Numbered from the stretch's first letter, positions 24,810-34,703 are shown. The stretch is 64,000 bases of DNA from Chromatocurvus halotolerans (GCF_004340525.1 NZ_SLWX01000007.1:1-64000), one strand, 5' to 3'. Notes: generated by a model from the letters alone, not told the origin. Translations and numbers: made by a program.

Positions 24810-25877
24810 GTGCTGCGTCTCAACCCCCAGACCCAGAAGAAACTCCGGCGCTTCCGCAATATCCGGCGCGGCTACTACAGCTTTCTGCTGCTGGCGGGCC
24901 TTGGCGTGCTGCTGATCATTGGTGAACTGCTGATCAACAGCCGCGCCCTTATCGTGAGCTATGAAGGCCAGCTCTATTTTCCCACCTACACGACCTTTCA
25001 CCCCGGTACGGACTTCGGGCTCGACTATGACTACGAAACCAACTACCGGGAACTGAAAACGCGGTTTGCGCAATCTGGCGGGGACAACTGGGTGCTGTTG
25101 CCGCCGGTGCCCTACAATCCCTACGAGAATCATGCGCCTGGCGGCATTTTCCGACCGCTGCCGCCCGACGCATCCCAGCAGCACTACCTGGGTACCGACA
25201 CCACGAGCCGCGATATCCTCGCGCGGCTGTTCTACGGCACTCGCATCGCGCTGGTCTTTGCCCTGGTTTTCACGGCCTGCGTGTACCTCATCGGCATTAC
25301 CATTGGCTGTGCCATGGGCTATTTTGGCGGTGTGTTTGACCTGATTTTTCAGCGCATTATTGAAATCTGGTCCAACGTGCCTTTTCTGTACATGGTGATC
25401 ATCATCTTTTCGGTGATTCCCTCCACCGTTGCCGTGTCCACCCGCATCGGCATTCTGCTGCTGGTGATGGTGCTGTTTTCCTGGACCGGCATGACCTATT
25501 ACATGCGTACCGAGACCTACAAGGAAAAATCCCGCGATTACATTGCCTCTGCGCGGGTCATCGGCGCCTCCAATTCACGCATTATTTTTCGTCACATCAT
25601 GCCCAATGTGCTCTCGACCCTGGTGACGTTCATGCCCTTTACCATTGTCGCGGCGATTTCTGCCATTACCGCGCTGGATTTCCTCGGGTTTGGCCTGCCG
25701 GCACCGACGCCCAGCCTGGGCGAACTGCTGAAGCAGGGCACCGCCAACCTGCGCACCGCGCCGTGGATCGTGATCTCTGCCTTCGGCACACTGGTTGCCC
25801 TGCTGACGCTGGTCACCTTTATCGGCGAGGCCATCCGGGAATCATTCGACCCCAAAACCTTTTCCGTTTACCGTTGA
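24810..25877 (+). CDS. yejE: Yej-type ABC importer permease (YejE)
   Basis: This 355-residue second permease has a large periplasmic loop (about residues 50-130) with TFHPGTDFGLDYDYETNY, as in YejE, then LGTDTTSRDILARLFYGTRIAL and a standard permease core with the ATPase-contact loop near 255. The gene starts at GTG 24810, directly after yejB. Together they form the membrane pore of the importer. Confidence 0.85.
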   Translation: MLRLNPQTQKKLRRFRNIRRGYYSFLLLAGLGVLLIIGELLINSRALIVSYEGQLYFPTYTTFHPGTDFGLDYDYETNYRELKTRFAQSGGDNWVLLPPVPYNPYENHAPGGIFRPLPPDASQQHYLGTDTTSRDILARLFYGTRIALVFALVFTACVYLIGITIGCAMGYFGGVFDLIFQRIIEIWSNVPFLYMVIIIFSVIPSTVAVSTRIGILLLVMVLFSWTGMTYYMRTETYKEKSRDYIASARVIGASNSRIIFRHIMPNVLSTLVTFMPFTIVAAISAITALDFLGFGLPAPTPSLGELLKQGTANLRTAPWIVISAFGTLVALLTLVTFIGEAIRESFDPKTFSVYR

Positions 25878-25902
25878 CGCTTCCACTATCGAGGTCATTG
25901 CC

Positions 25903-27870
25903 ATGAGAGAGACACTGTCCGCGCTATTCGTAGCCGGTTTCCTGCTTTTGCTCGGCGGCTGCGGTGATTCCGGCGGTGACGGCGCCGGATCGGGCGCGTC
26001 GACGGAGGCAGCGGGCGCCGGTGTCACCGCGGAAGTGGAAGCTTTCTACGCGGCGAACCCGGATTTCTTCGGCTTCAGAACGCCCGACGATCTGCCGCCG
26101 GACCTGCAGTGGACCCGCAATGACCATCTTCCGGAGATCGGCTCGCCGCAGGCGAAAAAAGGCGGTACCCAGTATGCCGCCCTGCAGGATTTTCCGCGCA
26201 CGCTGCGCACGGTCGGGCCAGATTCCAACGGCAGTTTTCGTCCTTATCTGCTGGACAACGTGGGGATGGGCCTGGCCCATCAGCACCCGGACACGCTGGA
26301 ACTCTTCCCGGGTCTGGCGGAGGCCTGGGCGGTGGACTGGGACAACAACACGGTCTACGCAAAGCTGGACCCGGCGGCAACCTGGTCCGATGGCGAGCGC
26401 ATCACCGCGGATGACTACCTGTTCATGTTCTGGTTCTACCGCTCGCCCTACATCATGGCCCCCTGGTACAACAATTTTTACAGCACGACCTACACCAATA
26501 TCTCCCGCTATGATGACCACACCATCTCCATCACCATGGCGGAGCAGAAGCCCGACATGGATGAGCGGGGGCTCCTGCTGGGACCTGTCCCGCAGCACTT
26601 TTACCGGGAGATGGGTGACGATTTCACCGAGCGCTACCAGTGGAAGTTCGAGCCTACCTCGGGTGCCTATGTTGTCCGGGACCAGGACGTCCGCAAGGGT
26701 CGCTCCATTGCCCTGACCAGGCTGGAAAACTGGTGGGCCCGGGACAAGAAGCATTTCCGCTATCGCTTCAACCCCGATCGCATTCAGTTCAGCGTTATTC
26801 GTGACACGGCGAAAATGTTCGAGGCCTTCAAGCGCGGGGACATTGACCAATTCGGCCTCAATCTGGCCGAGTACTGGTACGAGAAGCTGCCCGATTCCGA
26901 TCCCGACGTGCAGGCGGGCTACATCCACAAGAGCACGTTCTACAACCAGCGGCCGCGTCCGCCGTTCGGTCTGTGGATCAACACTGCGCAGCCCCTGCTG
27001 CAGGATCGGGATATCCGTGTGGGGATTGCCCATGCCACCAACTGGGAAATGGTGCTCGAGAAATTTTTTCGCGGCGACAACGACAGGCTCAGCACGGCCA
27101 ACGACGGCTTTGGCGAGTATTCCCACCCGACCCTGACGGCGCGCGAGTTCGATATTACCAAGGCGCAGGCCGCTTTTGCCCGGGCGGGTTTCACTCGCCG
27201 CGACGCCGATGGCATATTGATGAACGATGCCGGGCAGAAGCTGTCCTTCATGCTGTCTACCGGCTATGAAAACCTGCGCGATGTCCTCACGATTCTGCGT
27301 CAGGAAGCGGCCAAGGCGGGGCTGGATCTGCGTCTGGAGATCCTCGACAGCACCGTTGGCTGGAAAAAGGTGCAGGAAAAGCAGCACGAGATCTTTTTCA
27401 CGGCGTTCGGACGCTTCATGGAAGCCTATCCCCGATTCTGGGAGCACTATCACTCGGATAACGCCTGGGACCGTGCGTTCCTCGAGGACGGCAGCGTAAA
27501 TCCTGACCGACAGCTCAAGACCCAGACCAATAACCTTGAGGTGTTTGCCCTGCAGGAGATGGACGAACTGATCGAGCGTTATCGGGCATCGACCGACGGT
27601 GACGAAATGATCGCGCTGTCCCATCGCATGATCGAGCTGCACCATGAGCACGCCTCGTTTGTTCCGGGCTTTTATCAGGGCTTTTTCCGCACGGGCTACT
27701 GGCGCTGGGTGCGCTACCCCGAGGGCTTCTCCCACCGGCATGCGGCGAGCGCGGGGGATCTCTTCGTGCACTGGATTGATAACGACCTGAAGCAGGAAAC
27801 CGAGGCGGCGCGGCAGGCGGGAGAGACCTTCGAACCCTCTATCACGGTCCATGACCGTTGGGCAGAGTAA
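25903..27870 (+). CDS. yejA: Yej-type solute-binding protein (YejA), predicted lipoprotein
   Basis: A 655-residue family 5 (SBP_bac_5) binding protein with the segments typical of peptide binders (ITADDYLFMFWFY, GPVPQHFYREM). Unlike the soluble E. coli YejA, it carries a lipobox LGGC at residues 17-20 followed by a Gly/Ser/Asp linker, so it should be membrane-anchored. GAGG upstream supports ATG 25903. It is encoded after the two permeases rather than before them, and overlaps the first ATPase gene by 20 bases. Confidence 0.85.
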   Translation: MRETLSALFVAGFLLLLGGCGDSGGDGAGSGASTEAAGAGVTAEVEAFYAANPDFFGFRTPDDLPPDLQWTRNDHLPEIGSPQAKKGGTQYAALQDFPRTLRTVGPDSNGSFRPYLLDNVGMGLAHQHPDTLELFPGLAEAWAVDWDNNTVYAKLDPAATWSDGERITADDYLFMFWFYRSPYIMAPWYNNFYSTTYTNISRYDDHTISITMAEQKPDMDERGLLLGPVPQHFYREMGDDFTERYQWKFEPTSGAYVVRDQDVRKGRSIALTRLENWWARDKKHFRYRFNPDRIQFSVIRDTAKMFEAFKRGDIDQFGLNLAEYWYEKLPDSDPDVQAGYIHKSTFYNQRPRPPFGLWINTAQPLLQDRDIRVGIAHATNWEMVLEKFFRGDNDRLSTANDGFGEYSHPTLTAREFDITKAQAAFARAGFTRRDADGILMNDAGQKLSFMLSTGYENLRDVLTILRQEAAKAGLDLRLEILDSTVGWKKVQEKQHEIFFTAFGRFMEAYPRFWEHYHSDNAWDRAFLEDGSVNPDRQLKTQTNNLEVFALQEMDELIERYRASTDGDEMIALSHRMIELHHEHASFVPGFYQGFFRTGYWRWVRYPEGFSHRHAASAGDLFVHWIDNDLKQETEAARQAGETFEPSITVHDRWAE

Positions 27871-28849
27871 GCCGCCGGTGACCTTGCTGGCGGTCGACAA
27901 TCTGGTCACCGAGTTCGCCACCGACGAGGGACTGGTGCGCGCGGTTGACGGCGTCAGCTTCAGCGTTGACGCCGGGACCACGCTCGGTATTGTCGGCGAG
28001 TCCGGCTGTGGCAAGAGCGTTACGGCGCTGTCCATCATGCGCCTGCTGCCCCAGCCCATGGGTCGCATTGCCGGCGGTGCGATCCGTTTCCAGAATCGTG
28101 ATCTCGCGCAGCTGTCCATTCCCGACATGGAGAAAGTTCGGGGTCGGCAGATCGGCATGGTTTTTCAGGAACCCATGACCGCGCTCAATCCGGTCCACAC
28201 CATCGGCCGCCAGCTTACCGAGGGCATGCTGCTGCACGGCGTCTGCAGGCCCGAAAACGCCCTTCGCGAGGCGGCGGAACTGCTCGACCGGGTCGGGATT
28301 CCCTCGCCGGACGTGCGCCTTGGTGAGTATCCCCACCAGCTGTCCGGGGGCATGCGCCAGCGGGTTGTCATCGCCATGGCGCTGGCCTGTCGACCCGCAC
28401 TGTTGATTGCGGACGAGCCGACCACGGCGCTGGACGTCACCATCCAGGCGCAGATTCTCGAGCTGATCAAGGATCTGCAGGCAGAGATGGGCATGGCGGT
28501 AGTCATGATCACCCACGATCTGGGTGTGATTGCAGAGACCTGCAGTGAGGTTGTGGTGATGTACGCGGGCAAGGTTGCCGAGAGCGGTTCCGTGTTCGAT
28601 ATCTTCGATCGTCCGGCCCACCCCTACAGCCGCGGCCTGCTGCATGCCATCCCGCGCCTGGACAGCGAACCGAAATCCCGTCTCGGCGTTATCGAGGGCA
28701 TGGTGCCCGGCCTGCATGACCTGCCGTCGGGCTGTCGCTTCGAGAATCGCTGTCCCCATGCCCTCGAGGCCTGTCGTGCGGCGCCACCGCCGTCAGAACA
28801 GGTCGCCGCCGGACATCGGGTCAGCTGCAGCCGCTGGCGGGACCTGTGA
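27851..28849 (+). CDS. Oligopeptide-type ABC ATPase (first YejF half)
   Basis: This 332-residue ATPase has Walker A GESGCGKS, signature LSGGMRQRV and Walker [15 protein letters not shown], plus the C-terminal Cys-containing zone ([15 protein letters not shown]) of Opp/Dpp-D and F ATPases. In E. coli YejF both ATPase domains are on one polypeptide of about 530 residues; here they are two genes. This corresponds to the N-terminal half. It overlaps yejA and, by four bases, the next ATPase gene. Confidence 0.88.
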   Translation: MTVGQSKPPVTLLAVDNLVTEFATDEGLVRAVDGVSFSVDAGTTLGIVGESGCGKSVTALSIMRLLPQPMGRIAGGAIRFQNRDLAQLSIPDMEKVRGRQIGMVFQEPMTALNPVHTIGRQLTEGMLLHGVCRPENALREAAELLDRVGIPSPDVRLGEYPHQLSGGMRQRVVIAMALACRPALLIADEPTTALDVTIQAQILELIKDLQAEMGMAVVMITHDLGVIAETCSEVVVMYAGKVAESGSVFDIFDRPAHPYSRGLLHAIPRLDSEPKSRLGVIEGMVPGLHDLPSGCRFENRCPHALEACRAAPPPSEQVAAGHRVSCSRWRDL

Positions 28850-29823
28850 ACGAAGCACTGCTCGAGGTCGATAATCTCTGCATGCACTTCCCCGTGCGGG
28901 AGGGTCTGCTGCTGCGCGCCAGGACCTTCAACCGGGCCGTCGATGGTGTGTCGTTCAGCATCGGTCCCGGGGAAACCCTCGGTCTGGTGGGTGAATCCGG
29001 TTGCGGCAAATCCACGCTGGGACGCTGCGTTGCGCGGCTGTACAGGCCCACGGGCGGCAGCATCCGCTTCAACGGCCAGGACATTACGCATCTGCCGGAT
29101 CGCACCCTGCGGCCGCTGCGTCGGGATATCCAGATGATTTTCCAGGACCCCATGGAGTCGCTGAATTCGCGGCATACGGTGGGCGACATCCTGGAAGAGC
29201 CCTTTATTGTCCAGAAGCTGGGTGGCCGGCCATGGCGGCAGAAGCGGGTGGCGGAGCTGCTGAATACCGTCGGTTTGCCGGCGCGCTCGGCGAGTCGTTA
29301 TCCGTTCGAGTTTTCCGGCGGCCAGCGCCAGCGGATCGGCATCGCGCGGGCCATCGCGCTGAATCCGAAGCTGGTGATCTGCGACGAGCCGGTATCGGCG
29401 CTGGATGTGTCCATCCAGAGCCAGATTCTCAACCTGCTGGTGGATCTGCAGCGGGAGTTCAAGCTGTCCTACCTGTTCATTGCCCATGATCTGGCGGTGG
29501 TGAAGCACGTGTCCGATCGGGTGGCCATCATGTACCTCGGCAAGATTGTCGAGACCGCTGCCAGCGAGACCATTTACCACCAGGCACGACATCCCTACAG
29601 CCAGAGTCTGATCGCTGCCATCCCCGTGCCCGACCCGCATCGCCGCGTGCAGCGTCAGGTCCTGCATGGCGACGTGCCGTCGCCAATCAACCCGCCTTCG
29701 GGCTGCAGCTTTCATCCGCGCTGCCCCGTTGCCGAGGAGCGCTGTTCGCGCCAGACGCCGACGCTACTCGATATTGGCGGTAACCAGCTGGCCGCCTGCC
29801 ACCTCGTTCCGGGACGACCCTGA
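28846..29823 (+). CDS. Oligopeptide-type ABC ATPase (second YejF half)
   Basis: This 325-residue ATPase has Walker [11 protein letters not shown], signature FSGGQRQRI and Walker B LVICDEPVSALDVS, with the C-terminal Cys motif GCSFHPRCPVAEERC seen in OppF/DppF. It would pair with the preceding ATPase to drive the Yej-type importer. The start is GTG 28846 inside a GTGA overlap. It closes the transporter operon. Confidence 0.88.
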   Translation: MNEALLEVDNLCMHFPVREGLLLRARTFNRAVDGVSFSIGPGETLGLVGESGCGKSTLGRCVARLYRPTGGSIRFNGQDITHLPDRTLRPLRRDIQMIFQDPMESLNSRHTVGDILEEPFIVQKLGGRPWRQKRVAELLNTVGLPARSASRYPFEFSGGQRQRIGIARAIALNPKLVICDEPVSALDVSIQSQILNLLVDLQREFKLSYLFIAHDLAVVKHVSDRVAIMYLGKIVETAASETIYHQARHPYSQSLIAAIPVPDPHRRVQRQVLHGDVPSPINPPSGCSFHPRCPVAEERCSRQTPTLLDIGGNQLAACHLVPGRP

Positions 29824-29884
29824 TCGCCGTTGCGGTCTGGCCGACAGCCAATGCCGTCGTCCTGTGGCGTGGGTAGGTTTCCGA

Positions 29885-29890
29885 TATAAT
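29885..29890 (+). promoter_or_regulatory. Candidate -10 box upstream of lipA
   Basis: A perfect TATAAT lies 35 bases before the lipA start codon, in the 102 bases between the ABC ATPase and lipA genes. The best -35 at 17 bases distance is CTGTGG (29862-29867), a poor match. lipA is therefore probably transcribed on its own. Confidence 0.5.
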
Positions 29891-29925
29891 ACGGCGCCTG
29901 AAATTCTTCAGCGACAGGAGCCACC

Positions 29926-30915
29926 ATGAGTGAGGTACCCTTGATCCCGGTTGTGAACGTCACGAGCGGCGAGAAATTTGTAAATCCGCGGGGCATGCGC
30001 GTGATCAAGGACGGCATCAAGGCCTCGGCCTCCCAGTCGCAGCGGCTCGCAAAACCCAAGTGGCTGCGTACCCGCATTCATGGCGGCCCTGTCTACGACA
30101 AGGTCAAAGGCATTGTTCACGAGCACGGACTGGCGACAGTCTGCGAGGAGGCGAAGTGCCCCAACATGAGCGAGTGCTGGAGTGCCGGCACCGCAACCAT
30201 CATGTTGATGGGAGATGTCTGTACCCGCGCCTGTCGCTTCTGCGCCGTGAATACGGGCAACCCCCGCGGCTGGCTGGATGAACAGGAGCCATTGAAAACG
30301 GCGCAGTCGGTACAGTTGATGGGTCTTAAGTACGTGGTGCTGACGTCGGTCAATCGCGATGACCTGGCGGATGGCGGAGCCGCACACTATGCCGCCTGCG
30401 TACGCGAAGTGAAGGCACTCAATCCCGACACGGCGGTCGAGGCCCTCACGCCGGATTTCCTCGGCGTTCTGCAGGATGTGGAGACCGTCGTCAATTCCGG
30501 TATCGAGGTCTTTGCCCAGAACATGGAAACGGTGCGTCGCCTGACGCATCCCGTGCGGGATCCGCGCGCCAGCTACGAGCAGACCCTCGAGGTGCTGGCG
30601 CACGCCAAGGCCTGCCGTCCTGATGTGCTTACCAAGACGAGTCTGATGCTGGGGCTCGGTGAAAGCGACGACGAAATCTGCGAAGCCCTGGATGACCTTC
30701 GCGCAGCCAATGTCGACATTGTCACCTTCGGTCAGTATCTGCAGCCGACACCACACCATTATCCCATCGACCGCTACGTCACGCCCGAGGCGTTTGCCAC
30801 TTACCGGGAGTGGGGTCTTGAGCGCGGCTTTCTCGAGGTGGTGTCCGGCGTCATGGTCCGCTCCAGCTATCGCGCGGAGCAGGTGCTGAAAAAGAACAAT
30901 GTTGGGCTCTCCTGA
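29926..30915 (+). CDS. lipA: Lipoyl synthase
   Basis: LipA inserts two sulfurs into protein-bound octanoate to make lipoyl groups on 2-oxoacid dehydrogenases and the glycine cleavage system. Both iron-sulfur clusters are accounted for: the family-specific set Cys73, Cys78, Cys84 ([12 protein letters not shown]) and the radical-SAM set Cys99, Cys103, Cys106 (CTRACRFC). Length of 329 residues is usual. CAGGAG stands seven bases before the ATG. lipB, often adjacent, is not in the window. Confidence 0.95.
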   Translation: MSEVPLIPVVNVTSGEKFVNPRGMRVIKDGIKASASQSQRLAKPKWLRTRIHGGPVYDKVKGIVHEHGLATVCEEAKCPNMSECWSAGTATIMLMGDVCTRACRFCAVNTGNPRGWLDEQEPLKTAQSVQLMGLKYVVLTSVNRDDLADGGAAHYAACVREVKALNPDTAVEALTPDFLGVLQDVETVVNSGIEVFAQNMETVRRLTHPVRDPRASYEQTLEVLAHAKACRPDVLTKTSLMLGLGESDDEICEALDDLRAANVDIVTFGQYLQPTPHHYPIDRYVTPEAFATYREWGLERGFLEVVSGVMVRSSYRAEQVLKKNNVGLS

Positions 30916-30933
30916 TACCAGGCGGCGGTCGCG

Positions 30934-31884
30934 TCAGCGGTTCGCGTCTCCGGGCCACCCGGTCGGGGCCACAAAGAAACGCTGAAGCTCCCGGTACTCA
31001 CTGTCCAGTGAGGCCACCAGCACTGGACGGTTGCTACCTGCCAGCTGTGTCTGCAGTGCGGCGCAACGATCCTGCCCTTCCGGGGGCAGCAGACCGGAGA
31101 GTGGGGCTTCGGACAGCTGCAGTGGCGACAGCCAGCACTGGCGAGGCAGAACACGCGTGTACTTGGCGTGTTTGTCGGCAAGCTGGACAGTCAGCGTGTC
31201 AGGGCTACCCCAACTCAGCAAGGCCTGTGCGGGATTGAAACCTGGCGGTGGCAGGCATGGCTGGTCAGGCCGGCGAAACAGACGTCCCTTTACCACCACT
31301 TCCCGGCGCGCTGGCATGAGTCCGCGCGACTCCAGCAGGCGTCGTGCGGCGCTCTCGTCGGCGAGGCGGGTCTGGCGCGTGGCCAGATGATCCAGTTTCC
31401 GGTCCAGCCGGTCGCGACGCCCTGGGCCGAGCCAGTCGGCGCGTCCGTCGCCGGTGCCGCCGCTCTCCGCGCCGGTGTAAAGATAGAACTTGACTGCCAG
31501 CTCAAGGTGAACCACCTGGCCACTGTTGCGACAGTGGTAAAGACAGTCGAATTCCCCCACCGTGCGGCCGCCCTCGCGAACCGGCAGATTATGCGCCAGC
31601 AGCTCTGCGGCCGGGTCACTGTCGAGGAAGAAATGCCAGAGCGATTCGAAGTAGAGGCCGAGGCGCTGGTCACGAGCCGCGCGGACCTGATCGAGCAGAG
31701 CCTCTGGCGATTGATCGAGCTCCAGCAGCCAGGCCTTGCGTGCCGGCGTCAGCTTTGACAACCCGCAGCTGTGCAGCGAATGCTGCGCTGAGCCGATGGA
31801 CCCGGCGAGGATCAGGTCATCGGAAAAGACTGCCCACGCCAGGTCGCGCACCACAGGGTGTGCAAGCCGTTCAAGGACGTTCAA
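30934..31884 (-). CDS. DUF1853 family protein
   Basis: This 316-residue protein belongs to DUF1853, a family without a settled role. The centre reads GEFDCLY and HLELAVKFYLY (about 110-136); the acidic and Lys spacing (Asp113, Glu128, Lys132) recalls PD-(D/E)XK nuclease-like folds, which I offer only as a resemblance. The start is a TTG at 31884 with a strong AAAGGAG seven bases before it. It is convergent with lipA and divergent from nadK. Confidence 0.72.
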   Translation of the reverse strand: MNVLERLAHPVVRDLAWAVFSDDLILAGSIGSAQHSLHSCGLSKLTPARKAWLLELDQSPEALLDQVRAARDQRLGLYFESLWHFFLDSDPAAELLAHNLPVREGGRTVGEFDCLYHCRNSGQVVHLELAVKFYLYTGAESGGTGDGRADWLGPGRRDRLDRKLDHLATRQTRLADESAARRLLESRGLMPARREVVVKGRLFRRPDQPCLPPPGFNPAQALLSWGSPDTLTVQLADKHAKYTRVLPRQCWLSPLQLSEAPLSGLLPPEGQDRCAALQTQLAGSNRPVLVASLDSEYRELQRFFVAPTGWPGDANR

Positions 31885-31970
31885 TCGTGTCTCCTTTGAA
31901 TGCCGGTTCGTCAGACTATCACGGGCAGGCGACGGAGGCGGGCGTCATGGGTTCGGGACGTCATGGCAGG

Positions 31971-31976
31971 TATACT
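31971..31976 (+). promoter_or_regulatory. Candidate -10 box upstream of nadK
   Basis: TATACT ends 26 bases before the nadK start codon, a normal distance. No clear -35 partner is seen. The surrounding GGTATACTCGG is nearly the same as the box before the GAF-GGDEF gene. Confidence 0.4.
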
Positions 31977-32002
31977 CGGCATCGGTTTTGGGAGTGCAGT
32001 GC

Positions 32003-32884
32003 ATGACAGAAAGGTTTCAGCGTGTCGGCCTCGTCGGGCGCAGTCGTCAAGAGGGTTTGCAGACGGTCGTGGATGAGCTGATTGCGCTGCTTCGCGCGCG
32101 CGGTATCACGGTCATGCTGGAGGACCGCCTGGGTGCCGTTGCCACAGAGGATTGCCCCCTGCTGTCCCGGGACGAGATCGGCGAGCGCGCGGACCTGGTC
32201 ATCGTCATTGGCGGTGATGGCAGCCTGCTGAGCGCGGCGCGCACGCTGGCGCGATACAACACGCCCGTTCTGGGCATCAACCGTGGTCGCCTGGGTTTTC
32301 TCACGGATATCAGTCCCGATGAACTGTCAGAGCAGGTTCCTGCGGTTCTCGATGGTGCGTATACCGAGGAGAACCGCTTTCTGCTCGACGTATCGGTGGA
32401 ACGTGATGGCAAAAGCATTGCCCATGCCGATGCGCTCAACGATGTGGTTGTCAACTCCGGTACCTCGGCACAGATGATCGAGTTCGAGCTGTCCATCGAT
32501 GGCGAATTCGTCTACCGTCAGCGGGCGGATGGCCTGATCGTCTCGACCCCGACCGGGTCCACCGCCTACGCCCTGTCCGGAGGCGGCCCCATCATGCATC
32601 CTTCTCTCGACGCGATTGTACTGGTGCCCATGTTCCCGCATGCACTGAGCAGCCGGCCAATCGTGGTGCAGGGCAGCAGCGAGATCCGCCTCGATGTGCT
32701 CGCCCGCAACCGCATCCATCCCCCGGTCACCTGCGATGGCCAGGTCAACATGACGGCGCGACCCGGCGACGCCGTGGTCATCCGCAAGAAGCCTGAGCGG
32801 TTGACGCTGCTGCATCCTGTCGGACACAGTTTTTATGCCAGCTGCAGGGACAAACTGCACTGGAGCAACGCATTGGTGGAGTGA
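32003..32884 (+). CDS. nadK: NAD kinase
   Basis: NadK phosphorylates NAD to NADP in the cytoplasm. The GGDGS motif (70-74) and the second conserved box LNDVVV followed by RADGLIVSTPTGSTAY are intact; length of 293 residues is normal. ATG 32003 is chosen because GGGAG lies at a good distance and the family starts here; upstream frame is not part of it. The rhomboid gene follows directly. Confidence 0.93.
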   Translation: MTERFQRVGLVGRSRQEGLQTVVDELIALLRARGITVMLEDRLGAVATEDCPLLSRDEIGERADLVIVIGGDGSLLSAARTLARYNTPVLGINRGRLGFLTDISPDELSEQVPAVLDGAYTEENRFLLDVSVERDGKSIAHADALNDVVVNSGTSAQMIEFELSIDGEFVYRQRADGLIVSTPTGSTAYALSGGGPIMHPSLDAIVLVPMFPHALSSRPIVVQGSSEIRLDVLARNRIHPPVTCDGQVNMTARPGDAVVIRKKPERLTLLHPVGHSFYASCRDKLHWSNALVE

Positions 32885-32886
32885 GT

Positions 32887-33516
32887 ATGGGAGATCTTCT
32901 TGCAGCCCTGAGGCCAGTGCCGGTTACAGCCGGCCTGCTGCTGCTGTCTATCGTCGGGTTTTTCCTGGTGTATCTGAACATGCCCCTGCGCTGGGTATCG
33001 GGACTGACCTATCTGCCCTTCAACCTCGGGCGCGCTGGCCCTTCGTTTACGCCGATGAACGGTGAGTACTGGCGCCTGGTGACGCCGGTCTTCCTGCACT
33101 TCAGCTGGCTGCACATCGTGTTCAATGCGCTGTGGACCTGGGAGTTCGGTCACCGCATAGAGCGCACACTGGGCAGCCGATGGCTCCTGCTGCTGTTTCT
33201 TGCCATCGCTGTTATCTCCAACAGCAGCCAGTTTGCCGCTGGCGGACCGAGTATTTTCGGCGGCATGTCCGGAGTGGTATACGGCCTTCTCGGTTTCAGC
33301 TGGGTTGCCGCCCGCCTGCAGCCGCGCTGGCAGTTTGCGCCGCCCCCGGGACTCATGCTGTTCATGATCGGCTGGCTGCTGATCTGCCTGTTCGGCGTCA
33401 TTGAAGTGCTCGGTTTTGGCGCGGTCGCCAACGCGGCGCACGTCGGCGGTCTGCTGGCCGGTGGGGTGCTGGGGGCGATTGCCGGATACGCCTCCCACCG
33501 GGTCGGCAAAGCCTGA
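32887..33516 (+). CDS. Rhomboid family intramembrane serine protease
   Basis: About 210 residues with six membrane helices. The catalytic Ser128 stands in GMSG and His185 in AAHVGG, with the oxyanion Asn80 in HIVFNALW, so it should be active on single-pass membrane proteins. ATG 32887 has GGAG five bases before it; GTG 32881 would overlap the nadK stop and lacks such a site. Substrates are unknown. Confidence 0.85.
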   Translation: MGDLLAALRPVPVTAGLLLLSIVGFFLVYLNMPLRWVSGLTYLPFNLGRAGPSFTPMNGEYWRLVTPVFLHFSWLHIVFNALWTWEFGHRIERTLGSRWLLLLFLAIAVISNSSQFAAGGPSIFGGMSGVVYGLLGFSWVAARLQPRWQFAPPPGLMLFMIGWLLICLFGVIEVLGFGAVANAAHVGGLLAGGVLGAIAGYASHRVGKA

Positions 33517-33563
33517 TCCGGGCCGCTATACTCTGCCACCCTGAACAACGATACGGACAGCGC

Positions 33564-33860
33564 ATGGATGAATACGACAAGCTTGTCGGCAGCCTGAACC
33601 CTGATGTTTACGAGCGCCTGAAGCGCGCTGTCGAGACCGGCAGGTGGCCGGATGGCAGGGAAGTGACTGCGGTGCAGCGAGAGCACTGTCTGTCAGCCAT
33701 CATCGCCTGGGGTGAGCGTAATCTGCCACCGGAGGAGCGCGTCGGTTTTATCGACCGCGGCCGCAAAGGGGGCGGCAAACCGCCCGGCGCTGTCAGCGAC
33801 CAGCCACTGCGATGGCAGGAGAAAGACAACCCGGACAAAAGAGCCCGCGGCGATGAGTAA
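33564..33860 (+). CDS. DUF1315 (YeaC-like) protein
   Basis: A 98-residue protein whose first half matches the YeaC/DUF1315 family (PDVYERLKRAVETGRWPDG). The C-terminus is Lys/Arg/Gly-rich. Function is not known. Its last eight bases overlap the DUF2797 gene start, and the same pair stands before pepN, an arrangement I recall from Pseudomonas relatives. Confidence 0.78.
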   Translation: MDEYDKLVGSLNPDVYERLKRAVETGRWPDGREVTAVQREHCLSAIIAWGERNLPPEERVGFIDRGRKGGGKPPGAVSDQPLRWQEKDNPDKRARGDE

Positions 33861-34698
33861 TGCGCCGCTGGCCGCCGGTGGTGTGCGCAAAATGCGCACG
33901 GAGCTGGCAGATGTCGTACAGTACCGGCTGCCACTGGGCGACGTCGAAACCCCGCTCAACGCGTGGATCGGTCGCTCGCTGCAGCTGTCCTTTTTAGGTG
34001 ATATCCACTGCATCCACTGTGATCGCAAGACCTCGAAGAGTTTCAGCCAGGGCTATTGCTACCCCTGCTTCAAGCGACTGGCGCGCTGCGACAGCTGTAT
34101 CGTCAAGCCGGAGACCTGTCACTTCTTTGCCGGTACCTGTCGTGAGCCCCAGTGGGGTGAGGCGAACTGCATGATCGATCACGTGGTGTATCTTGCCAAT
34201 ACCTCCGGCATCAAGGTCGGTATCACCCGCGGCACGCAGGTGCCAACACGCTGGATGGACCAGGGCGCGACCCAGGCGCTGCCGGTATTCCGGGTCAGCA
34301 ATCGGCTGCAGTCGGGCCTGGTGGAAACGCTGTTTGCCCGACACGTTGCCGACAAGACCCACTGGCAGGCCATGCTCAAGGGGCCGGGCGACGTACACGA
34401 CCTGTCGGCCGCCCGGGATGCCCTGATGGACCAGTGTGCAACCGAAATTGCAGCGCTGCAGGCGGCCCATGGCATTGCCGCCATACAGCCCCTGCCCGAC
34501 GCTGTGGAAACGACCATCAGCTACCCGGTGCTGACCTACCCGGTGAAGGTGAAGTCCTTCAACCTTGACAAGACGCCAGATGTCGGTGGCACGCTGCTCG
34601 GCATCAAGGGTCAGTACCTGATCTTTGATACCGGCGTCATCAACATGCGTAAATATGCCGGCTACCGCCTGCAACTGACTGCGACCACGGAGACCTGA
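33853..34698 (+). CDS. DUF2797 family protein with Cys-rich zinc site
   Basis: The 281-residue protein has a Cys-rich N-terminal third (CIHC, CYPC, CDSC, further Cys and His to about residue 105), likely one or two zinc sites. The next part reads HVVYLANTSGIKVGITRG with an Arg in VPTRWMDQGA, which resembles the start of a GIY-YIG nuclease fold; catalytic power is not established. The family is DUF2797. ATG 33853 overlaps the DUF1315 stop; pepN follows after five bases. Confidence 0.75.
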   Translation: MSNAPLAAGGVRKMRTELADVVQYRLPLGDVETPLNAWIGRSLQLSFLGDIHCIHCDRKTSKSFSQGYCYPCFKRLARCDSCIVKPETCHFFAGTCREPQWGEANCMIDHVVYLANTSGIKVGITRGTQVPTRWMDQGATQALPVFRVSNRLQSGLVETLFARHVADKTHWQAMLKGPGDVHDLSAARDALMDQCATEIAALQAAHGIAAIQPLPDAVETTISYPVLTYPVKVKSFNLDKTPDVGGTLLGIKGQYLIFDTGVINMRKYAGYRLQLTATTET

Positions 34699-34703
34699 CA
34701 CCC

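Noticed and set aside
25924-28158. A 744-codon open frame on the minus strand opposite yejA
   Set aside because: It is antisense to a clear solute-binding protein gene, has no recognisable motif, and long antisense frames are expected at this GC content.
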